This document shows, piece after piece, positions 17,085-24,597 of a stretch of DNA of 64,000 nucleotides (position 1 is the first letter of the stretch; each line of letters starts with the position of its first letter). A program made the position numbers and the translations under genes. Origin of the DNA: CAMLJR01 sp964631955 (GTDB taxonomy: Bacteria; Pseudomonadota; Gammaproteobacteria; Pseudomonadales; CAMLJR01); NCBI GenBank assembly GCA_964631955.1, contig CAZWBA010000014.1, forward strand, positions 16,222 through 80,221. Direction: 5' to 3'. The notes beneath the pieces are model-generated. The model saw only the letters and a program-made list of their open reading frames with translations, ran no database searches and was not told the origin of the DNA.

Positions 17085-18936
17085 ACGGTTGAAAGATTTA
17101 GCGCTTATCAATCGAACGAGAAGTGATTTATTGGGCGCACTCGCGAATGGTGATTTGTCTTTGATCGGTGGTGAAAGTCACCCACTAGAAAAAGCGCAGC
17201 TACCAATCTGTGTGTCGGACATCGCTAGCTTGTCGCCTGTTAAGCAGCAGCTAACGATGCGCCGTTTCAATTATGTAAAAGCAGCTGAAACAAGCTTAGG
17301 AGAAATACCTCGAATATTGGGGATTGAGAAAGTTATTGCAGAGGTATCTCATCGATTAAATGATGATAGCCCGCCAAGCGTTAATACGGTTTACCGTTGG
17401 TGGCGATGGTGGCAGCGCTCTGGGCATAACTTGAAGGTACTGGCTCCGAAAGTGAAAAAGGCCAGGAAGCATCGACGCTTTATGGGTATTGTCAGCGACG
17501 AAATTTTCAATGTTATTGAAGAGGTGTACTTAACTCCCGAAAATAATACGATTCAAGCAGCTTACGATCAGTTGTGCTATCGATTAAACATATTGAATGC
17601 CGGTAGAACACGACCGCTTTCCATACCAAGCCGCGCCACCTTCTATCGCATTTGTCGTAATTACGATAACTATTCAAAAATGGCTGCGCGCAAAGGCCGT
17701 GCAGCGGCAGATCGTTTCTTCCGGTCAACTGGCAAAGGTACCGATCCCAAATACATATTAGAGCGTGCTGAAATTGATCACACACCTCTCGATTTAATTG
17801 TGATCGATGATGAAACAGGACGTGCCCTTGGTCGCCCTACCGTTACATTTATCACTGACCGATATTCACGCATGCCCTTGGGGTTCGAGATCGGCTTCGA
17901 GCCTCCCTCTGAGCTTGCTGTCATGGCGGCGCTACGTCACGCGGTAATGCCGAAAATCTATTTGAAGGAATCTTACCCTGAGATAAAAAATGAATGGCCT
18001 GCCTATGGTATTCCTTCGACATTAGTTTGTGATAACGGATTGGAATTTCACGCCGAACAACTGAAAAGGATGTGTGCAGAATTAAACAACGAGTTAATTT
18101 TCTGCCCAAAACGTCAACCCCACTACAAAGCTGCCATTGAGAGATTTCTCGGCACATTCAACCGACAAGTGAGTCACCGGCTTCCGGGAACAACTTTTTC
18201 AAATATTGAAATGCGGGGCGACTATGACTCTGTCGCGAACGCCTGTTTTACATTAAGTGATATCAAAAAGCTCATTCACTTGTGGATCGTGGATATCTAT
18301 AACCAATCCAAAAATCGAATGACGCAAGAAAGACCCAATTGGTTGTGGATGCAAGGACTGCAAAATGTTGAACCACTACTACCAGAAAGCAAAGAGCAGC
18401 TAGCGTTAATTCTTGCGCGCGAGGAAAGACGAATACTGAGTCACGATGGCGTTCAGTTTAAAGGACTGATGTATAGCAGCTCTGAATTAGCCACGTTACG
18501 TATTCGGAACAACGGTAACACCGAAGTGATCATACGATTTGATCCGGAAAATCTCGGCTCTGTATGGGTTTACGATGATTTCTATGCTGACTATCTCCGT
18601 GTTCCGTGTACACACCAAGATTACGCGAATACGCTTTCTTTGCAGCAGCATTTATTGATTCGCAAACAGCAGCGCTTAAACGATAAAACATTGACTAATG
18701 AGCAAGAGTTACTAGAGGCAAAAGCGACCTTCTTCAGAATGATTAAGGAGATGAGCCAAAGCTCTCGGATGCGCGAACGGCGCAAAGCCGCACGCATTGA
18801 TAAATCAAAATTCACATCCCAGCAATTGCGCCATTCCGACATTCAACACTCTGCAACACCTCCATTAATTCCCGAGCTGACGCTAGATGATATTCCGCTG
18901 TTTGAGACAGTGATTCGAAACGATCGAGTCGTATGA
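16987..18936 (+). CDS. tnsB: TnsB-like DDE transposase
   Basis: A 649-aa Mu/Tn7-type transposase that binds the element ends and joins their 3' ends to the target. The catalytic triad is readable: Asp264 (AEIDHTPLD), Asp349 (LVCDNGLEF) and Glu385 (AAIERFLGT), followed by the Mu-type C-terminal beta barrel and a tail that in Tn7 contacts TnsC. The stop overlaps the tnsC start by four bases. Confidence 0.94.
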   Translation: MKLGSLQHGQHLALNNANYRIARILEDDTVQLERLKDLALINRTRSDLLGALANGDLSLIGGESHPLEKAQLPICVSDIASLSPVKQQLTMRRFNYVKAAETSLGEIPRILGIEKVIAEVSHRLNDDSPPSVNTVYRWWRWWQRSGHNLKVLAPKVKKARKHRRFMGIVSDEIFNVIEEVYLTPENNTIQAAYDQLCYRLNILNAGRTRPLSIPSRATFYRICRNYDNYSKMAARKGRAAADRFFRSTGKGTDPKYILERAEIDHTPLDLIVIDDETGRALGRPTVTFITDRYSRMPLGFEIGFEPPSELAVMAALRHAVMPKIYLKESYPEIKNEWPAYGIPSTLVCDNGLEFHAEQLKRMCAELNNELIFCPKRQPHYKAAIERFLGTFNRQVSHRLPGTTFSNIEMRGDYDSVANACFTLSDIKKLIHLWIVDIYNQSKNRMTQERPNWLWMQGLQNVEPLLPESKEQLALILAREERRILSHDGVQFKGLMYSSSELATLRIRNNGNTEVIIRFDPENLGSVWVYDDFYADYLRVPCTHQDYANTLSLQQHLLIRKQQRLNDKTLTNEQELLEAKATFFRMIKEMSQSSRMRERRKAARIDKSKFTSQQLRHSDIQHSATPPLIPELTLDDIPLFETVIRNDRVV

Positions 18937-19871
18937 ATAGCGAATCAAAATTTGAATGCATCGCCCGTGTGCGCAACACAGTGATGATGCATTCTCAGTT
19001 CAAATCCAACTATGAGATGCTCGTGGAGGCTCATGATCTGAACGCGCGGGTCGGTATAGCTCAACACTATTTGCTAACAGGTGAATCGGGCACTGGCAAA
19101 TCAACTATCAAAGCGTTGCTTCTGAAAAAGTTTCCATCAACATGGCTATCGGAAAAGCGCGTTATTCCTGTTTTAGCAATAGATACCCCTTCGCTACCCA
19201 GCGTTAAAAACCTCGCTGAAGAGTTTCTAACGCAATTAGGAGACCCTCGATATGGGCGCGGCTCCACGATTGAAAAAACGAGTCGCATTTTGCGTTACTT
19301 GCATGCTTGTGATGTGAAGCTCGTCATTATCGATGAAATTCAGCATTTTTTAGATCAAGGCAAACGCAAGGCCCCGAGAGAGGTAGCGGATTGGCTCAAA
19401 AGCATTATTGAGCGCGGGAACGTTTCTACAGTGCTGATGGGATTAGAGCGAAGTGCGCAAATTCTCGAAATTAATGAACAATTGCGCCGTCGCTTTTGTT
19501 GCCACATAAAACTGCAAGCATTCAATATCAAAAGCCAAAAGAGCTGCGCTGAATTTATTGGTGCGATAAAGCAGCTACTAACCTGTTTTGATCTTCCGAC
19601 AAATATTGATTTACAGAGCACCGAATTAGTCGCCGCACTTCACTATGCGACCAACGGGATCATGGATTATATGATCAAGTTATTGATCGGATCGTACGAA
19701 GTGGCCTATCGCGATCGCCACGTAGCTATTGATAAAGCTTGTTTAGAAATAGCGTTCTGCGAACGAATCTGGGCGGCAGCTACCGACGAATTAAATCCTT
19801 TTAGCAAGCAATTTATTCCCCAGCGCCTCGATAAGCGAGGTATGCCATTTTTTAAATCTCAACCTGAATGA
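18933..19871 (+). CDS. tnsC: TnsC/TniB-like AAA+ transposition regulator
   Basis: 312 aa with Walker A GESGTGKS (50-57) and Walker B LVIIDEIQHF (Asp134, Glu135). This ATPase polymerises on target DNA and links the targeting protein to the transposase. The short length is nearer to TniB than to Tn7 TnsC (555 aa). It starts inside the tnsB stop and is followed 10 bases later by tniQ. Confidence 0.92.
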   Translation: MNSESKFECIARVRNTVMMHSQFKSNYEMLVEAHDLNARVGIAQHYLLTGESGTGKSTIKALLLKKFPSTWLSEKRVIPVLAIDTPSLPSVKNLAEEFLTQLGDPRYGRGSTIEKTSRILRYLHACDVKLVIIDEIQHFLDQGKRKAPREVADWLKSIIERGNVSTVLMGLERSAQILEINEQLRRRFCCHIKLQAFNIKSQKSCAEFIGAIKQLLTCFDLPTNIDLQSTELVAALHYATNGIMDYMIKLLIGSYEVAYRDRHVAIDKACLEIAFCERIWAAATDELNPFSKQFIPQRLDKRGMPFFKSQPE

Positions 19872-19881
19872 GGTCGATAAA

Positions 19882-21750
19882 ATGTCTATGGAGATTATAC
19901 GAGTTCCGATATTTCGACGTTGTTTTGTAGATGAGTCCCCACTCGGCTATTTAAAGCAAATTGCTGAGATGAACGAATATGGAAAATATGGCTGGATGTC
20001 ACTTATCTCTGCCTGGCCATGCTCTACGTTGCCGGCACGGTTGTATCCGCATTTAAAATGCGCTGATTGGACAGGATTCAACAAGATCGATGAGTTTGCG
20101 CGAGCTATTCTCCAAATCGACAATAGTTATCTGGTGGCAACTCGGCTTAGATACTGTCCGGAATGTATGCGAGAAAATGAATATTGGCGAATGGGCTGGA
20201 AGCTGCTCTATTCAGTCGCGTGTACGAAGCACCAAACCTACTTGGAAGATGCTTGCCCGCATTGTTCTAAACGCGTGGGTGTTCCCGATTATGTAAATCG
20301 ATGCAATTGTGGAATGCGCTTCATGGATGTTAAAGCTCAGCCCGCGCCATCTATCGTTGTACGGTGGCAGCGATTTCTTGAAGGCTTACCATTCATCGAT
20401 ACTGATGATTCACGACCAATTCTCTCGGGCGGACATAGATTAACCTTAAAGCAACGAATTGCGTTCATCCGTCTATTTTCTGTATGGGCAAATCGATTAT
20501 CTCCGCTAAAAAATAAATGCTTAAGAGATATTGGAATTTCCAATCCAGATGTAAGAGAAGTGATTTGCAATGCATCGACTACGATGTTTAGCGGAGAGAC
20601 GGCCTACCGAAATTTCCTGTTCAAGATTATGACAACGGATTTTGGTGACGCATGCGTAAATCAACAATACTTTGTCGAGTTCTATGCCGAGTTTAAATCG
20701 CTAGGCCATCAAAAGGCGCTCCAGGGTTTCGATGAGATCAACAGCGAATTTGTGGCCAGCGAATGGAAACAATCGGTTTCAAGGAGAAAAGTATTTACGA
20801 CAGAGGTATGTGAAGCCCATAAATGGATTCCGCTACATGTAATCCGGCGCAAATATTCAGTAGGAGCAGCGACATTAAGACGATGGCTGGATGAGTTTGA
20901 AATAAAACACTCGATAAGACGCGCGGGTAGGCGCGAAATTATCGATGTTTATGAACCGGATATAGAGATTGTACTTGATGAAATCAATGATCGAATATCA
21001 GGGATAAGTGCCGCTGAAATGCTTGGGGTAACAAAAGCACAATTCGCTGAAATACGAAATATCTTTTTCGCTAAATCCCCTGCACAAGGTCACTGTGCCG
21101 AATGGCAATTTTCAAAGAAGGAGCTGCGCAAGTATATCGATGGCTTACTGAGCACCGAAGAGCCGATTGAGAATGAGGCGATAGCTGTGAGCGACATCCT
21201 GCGATATTACGGCGGCAAAATAGAAAATGCATTGCCTACCCTATTGAGGGCAATAGAATCTAAGCAAGTAACTTGCTGTAGTACGCAATTTGATGGAATT
21301 CGGAATTTGCTTATCGATCGACGCGAGTTTATGAATTGGTACTTGGAGCGAAAAAGAGTCGATGGTCATTTCAGCATACAGGAAATAGGTAAAAAATTAG
21401 AAATAAACGAAGAGTTTGCGTACCAGCTTATTAACAGCGGCTTAATACGATCCATTGATTACGGTCAAGTCGGTCGACTAGTTTCCAGCGATCAGCTTTA
21501 TGAATTTTCTCAAGAATATGTTTTGCTATCTAAAATGAGCAAAATGTTTGAGGTTAACTCTAAGCAATTAAGAAACCATCTTAAGTTGAAAGGGGTTAAC
21601 GCTGTAATGAATACCGAAAATTTCAAATTGCGTCAGCTGGTCTATAAGAGAGAGGAGTTAGCCACTGTCCCCTTCATTGTAAATTCCCTGCGAAGACTCC
21701 AAATGTCGATCGAAGATTTGTCGGGGGTTGGCAATGAAAGATATAAATGA
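19882..21750 (+). CDS. tniQ: TniQ/TnsD-family target-selection protein
   Basis: 622 aa. The N-terminal TniQ domain has the zinc-binding set C92/C95 (YCPEC), C114/H117 (ACTKH), C125/C128 (CPHC) and C141/C143. The rest is long for a plain TniQ and carries several helix-turn-helix-like stretches, e.g. GISAAEMLGVTKAQFAEIR and FSIQEIGKKLEINEEFAYQLI. TnsD proteins of this size usually read a conserved gene 3' end as attachment site; which site this one uses is unknown. Confidence 0.9.
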   Translation: MSMEIIRVPIFRRCFVDESPLGYLKQIAEMNEYGKYGWMSLISAWPCSTLPARLYPHLKCADWTGFNKIDEFARAILQIDNSYLVATRLRYCPECMRENEYWRMGWKLLYSVACTKHQTYLEDACPHCSKRVGVPDYVNRCNCGMRFMDVKAQPAPSIVVRWQRFLEGLPFIDTDDSRPILSGGHRLTLKQRIAFIRLFSVWANRLSPLKNKCLRDIGISNPDVREVICNASTTMFSGETAYRNFLFKIMTTDFGDACVNQQYFVEFYAEFKSLGHQKALQGFDEINSEFVASEWKQSVSRRKVFTTEVCEAHKWIPLHVIRRKYSVGAATLRRWLDEFEIKHSIRRAGRREIIDVYEPDIEIVLDEINDRISGISAAEMLGVTKAQFAEIRNIFFAKSPAQGHCAEWQFSKKELRKYIDGLLSTEEPIENEAIAVSDILRYYGGKIENALPTLLRAIESKQVTCCSTQFDGIRNLLIDRREFMNWYLERKRVDGHFSIQEIGKKLEINEEFAYQLINSGLIRSIDYGQVGRLVSSDQLYEFSQEYVLLSKMSKMFEVNSKQLRNHLKLKGVNAVMNTENFKLRQLVYKREELATVPFIVNSLRRLQMSIEDLSGVGNERYK

Positions 21751-22057
21751 CGATGAGTTTAAAGCGCTTATAGAAAAGGAGTACCACGACACTTACGATT
21801 ACTATCGGCAGTATTTCGCGACATTAGATTTCGGCGGTATTTCTCGATTTATTATGGGGGCTGATGAACTGTTCGGTAGCTTTATGACAAGCCCAGAAAG
21901 CTTTGGGGAGGATGAACAGCTCTTTAAAGCACGTCGCCGCGCTATTGTTACGGCACTGTTAGAGCATCCCGCGGCTAACCAACTTGAAGGTGACATCACG
22001 GCGCTCGCGGAGCTTGCAGGGGTGGGTTTACCGATAGGAGAAAAAACAGTGCATTGA
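21734..22057 (+). CDS. Small orphan protein at the end of the transposition operon
   Basis: 107 aa, acidic, beginning MKDINDDEFKALIEKEYHD, overlapping the tniQ 3' end by 17 bases with GGGGGT upstream. No domain is recognised. The coupling to tniQ and the terminator about 90 bases downstream make it the last gene of the tns operon. A TTG at 21728 is an alternative start. Confidence 0.6.
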   Translation: MKDINDDEFKALIEKEYHDTYDYYRQYFATLDFGGISRFIMGADELFGSFMTSPESFGEDEQLFKARRRAIVTALLEHPAANQLEGDITALAELAGVGLPIGEKTVH

Positions 22058-22142
22058 TGTTTTCTGAAGTGTTCCCTAAACTAATTAAGTGTGCTTTGGG
22101 ACTTCGTTGGTAGATAGTTACCTCCCCCCGAAGACTTACGAT

Positions 22143-22172
22143 AAAAGGCCTGCCGATACGGTGGGCCTTTTT
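22143..22172 (+). terminator. Terminator of the tns operon
   Basis: AAAAGGCC and GGGCCTTTTT arms around a small inner hairpin (CCG-atac-GG), ending in a T run about 90 bases after the last tns-operon gene. Confidence 0.75.
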
Positions 22173-22313
22173 CATATCACGGACAATGCCAACGAGTTTA
22201 GCAATAACTCGCAAATGTGATTTTGCTGGCCTAGCCATCACGTTGGTTAGTTATTTCAGATGCAGCGGTAAGTTTTTCGTAGACGTATGCGTTATCTAAA
22301 TTTGGAGGTTATT

Positions 22314-23276
22314 TTGAAAAAGGTATTTCACGGATATATCAATAAATATCAATTCTTCCCAAAATTCTGTATTTACGACAAGTTCTCGCAGAAAAGAATA
22401 AGCGAGTTTAACAAGAGCGAAGCTACTCTTTATTTAATAGTGAAAACACCAAAAGTTAAATTTTTGCCCGAATCATTTCATGTCACTAAAAACTATTGCA
22501 TTAAGGGTTTTTTGCAGGTCAAAGATCGAAAAATTGAGATCATATTTAGTGCTGCGAAAGCTTGGTTTGATTCTCCAAATATAAAAAATAGATTCAGAAA
22601 TATTGAGGAGTTTACTGACTTCTATATGGAAAGATGGCGATTCTATGATGGTAGGACGGTTTCTAACCCCGAAAAATATTCATTGGTTACAACTATTAAC
22701 CTTGAAGAGTCAAATGAAAATTATTTGCGGATAAATTGCGCATTAGGAAACTCATTGGCAGATATGAAGGATGGTGATCTCATTCTTACGCCATATCAAC
22801 TGATTAGTTTTTTCGAAATAGATTGTTTAGAAGATCTTGAGATTATATATATAGGAAAAAGCAATGATGACACTTGGAAAAGGATTTATAACCATAATAA
22901 ATGGGGGCTAATAGAGGAGCATCGAGAGGCCGATGAAGACCTGCTGGTTTATTTTATGAGCTTAGACAAATCTTCTATAAACCAAAAAAATCACGATGGT
23001 TTAACAATGATAATCCGAGATGAATCTGAATTAAGTGTTGAAGATGCAACAAATATCATGGAAGCTGCACTGATAATCTATTTTGTAAAAGATAAAAAAT
23101 TTAATCTGCAGCTTGTTGGTGCTGACATTTCAGCTATAGAAACTGTTAGAAAGGTCCTGTTACCAGCAGGATATGATCGTATCTTTGTGGAGATGGATCT
23201 TGATGGACCTTTTGGTTTCCTGGGTTCAGCGTGTATAAATCCTTCAAGAAGCCACAACATTGAATACCACATATGA
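22314..23276 (+). CDS. Orphan protein with a possible GIY-YIG-like segment
   Basis: About 320 aa. I prefer a TTG start at 22314, because a clear GGAGG lies 6 bases before it; an ATG at 22287 gives nine extra residues. AT-rich coding unlike the host core. The stretch EIIYIGKSNDDTWKRIYNH recalls the YIG-x(n)-R motif of GIY-YIG nucleases, but the first GIY strand is not clear, so this is only a hint. It sits directly downstream of the transposition operon, in a typical cargo or defence position. Confidence 0.55.
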   Translation: MKKVFHGYINKYQFFPKFCIYDKFSQKRISEFNKSEATLYLIVKTPKVKFLPESFHVTKNYCIKGFLQVKDRKIEIIFSAAKAWFDSPNIKNRFRNIEEFTDFYMERWRFYDGRTVSNPEKYSLVTTINLEESNENYLRINCALGNSLADMKDGDLILTPYQLISFFEIDCLEDLEIIYIGKSNDDTWKRIYNHNKWGLIEEHREADEDLLVYFMSLDKSSINQKNHDGLTMIIRDESELSVEDATNIMEAALIIYFVKDKKFNLQLVGADISAIETVRKVLLPAGYDRIFVEMDLDGPFGFLGSACINPSRSHNIEYHI

Positions 23277-23314
23277 TAGGAAAATCGAGCACAAAGTAAG
23301 TCATTATTGATTCG

Positions 23315-24460
23315 TTATCTAGCTCTATTAGTTATGGAACGCAACCGGAATAGTTTCTCAAGTGCTTCATTTTTCGCCTCAAAGATAGCGAAATTTTTCC
23401 CCCCGTGATTTTTCACACTGGGATACGCTATACCGTGGACGCCATTTCCAGAAATATCTTTAAATCGATATCGAAAATATTCTGAAATGATTTGAGTTGG
23501 AACATAGTCAATGTGCTCTCTCCCATCTTTTTCTGTAGGCTTAGTTATTTCAGAAGCGAAGGATTTCAGAAAGCCAATATGGTGCCTCCTTTCGTAAAGG
23601 GCTGGTTCAAAAATACTCGGGGAGGCCACCTCTGTTGAAAAGTCAACAATGCGCAACGGCTGAAGTGATTCGAATTCAGCGACACACCACCATTTCGCCC
23701 AAGAAATGATTTCTTTTTCTGCTGTTTCAGGATCTGAAGCTATATAAAAATAAGGAATCCCTGCCGGGTTCATTCGGCCTGCGACGGTAGAATATCCGGG
23801 TGGTGGTGCAGCCATTTCGGAAAATAATTTAAAGGAACAGTTTTTCTTTGCAGCTCTTACGCGGTAAAAGAGTGTCCCAGCAGGAACCTCATAGATGAAT
23901 TGTTCTTTTTCACAAATACCACCCAAAATTTCTAACATTTCGCCGATTGGGATATAGTCCGGGCGTCCGGAGTTGTACTCATCCTCTGGTTCATTTAAAA
24001 ATAAATAGCGTGTTTTGGTAAGAACCTGGTCCTTAAATGCACGCCAACCCCAGCGAAGTGAATCGCTCGGATTATCTAGTCCCCAACTTCCGTCAGTATG
24101 CTCAACCCAGTATATTGAGGGGTCAAAACTACTAATAACATCATTGAGAAAATTCTTTCTCCAGCCGGGATCGAAGTTTTCGATTATTTCCTCAATTAAA
24201 ATTTCTTCTTCAAGCCACCCTCCCTCAACCCATGGAGTATTTACCTCCTGGGCATCTTGATATTCAGTTGTCACAGCTGCATATATTCGCTCCATTATCG
24301 CGTCAAACGGAGCAGCGATAGCGCGATTTGATGCTGCAGTGCAATAACTGCACTTGTTACAAGAGAGCATTTGCGAAACGAGTGATGCAAGTGCATCATC
24401 CACAACACAATCCGCACATACAAATGTAGAGCGAGATATGAGCGGAAGTTCTTCGATCAT
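23315..24460 (-). CDS. RES-domain protein with HEPN/RES-type N-terminal region
   Basis: 381 aa. The N-terminus has cysteine pairs (CADC, CNKCSYC), consistent with a zinc ribbon, followed by an acidic helical region. The C-terminal half has the RES-domain pattern: FYRVRAA, then GRMNPAGIPYFYIASDPETAEKE and a later hydrophobic strand. RES proteins are mostly toxins that phosphorolyse or hydrolyse NAD+. No small Xre antitoxin gene accompanies it, so it may be a self-contained defence effector of the HEPN-RES type rather than half of a toxin-antitoxin pair. Confidence 0.75.
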   Translation of the reverse strand: MIEELPLISRSTFVCADCVVDDALASLVSQMLSCNKCSYCTAASNRAIAAPFDAIMERIYAAVTTEYQDAQEVNTPWVEGGWLEEEILIEEIIENFDPGWRKNFLNDVISSFDPSIYWVEHTDGSWGLDNPSDSLRWGWRAFKDQVLTKTRYLFLNEPEDEYNSGRPDYIPIGEMLEILGGICEKEQFIYEVPAGTLFYRVRAAKKNCSFKLFSEMAAPPPGYSTVAGRMNPAGIPYFYIASDPETAEKEIISWAKWWCVAEFESLQPLRIVDFSTEVASPSIFEPALYERRHHIGFLKSFASEITKPTEKDGREHIDYVPTQIISEYFRYRFKDISGNGVHGIAYPSVKNHGGKNFAIFEAKNEALEKLFRLRSITNRAR

Positions 24461-24597
24461 TGGGTTTCCCTAGATGTATTGAGCTGTACGAGCGCGGTCA
24501 AGTCTAAAAGCCGAAGAATCAGTCGATCAGTCAATTTAATTACTGACGGCAGAATAATTCGTATCAAAAGGCGTTAACTTCAAGTGCTGCGATGCTG

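Larger units (their letters stand above)
16290..21750 (+). mobile_element. Tn7-like transposition module (tnsA-tnsB-tnsC-tniQ); element ends not located
   Basis: Four consecutive, overlapping or closely spaced genes encode a TnsA nuclease, a DDE transposase, an AAA+ regulator and a TniQ/TnsD targeting protein. Together they form a cut-and-paste Tn7-type core. No Cas genes or CRISPR repeats were seen, so it is not a CRISPR-associated transposon as far as this window shows. I could not identify paired terminal repeats or a target duplication, so the true element may include the CBASS genes on one side, and/or the restriction and RNA-repair genes on the other. Confidence 0.85.

Noticed and set aside
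16290..22172. CRISPR-associated transposon
   Set aside because: No Cas8/Cas7/Cas6 or Cas12k gene and no repeat-spacer array is present near the tns genes.
21996..22241. 81-aa minus-strand gene
   Set aside because: It runs through the tns-operon terminator and the 3' end of the preceding gene; no similarity or ribosome-binding site.
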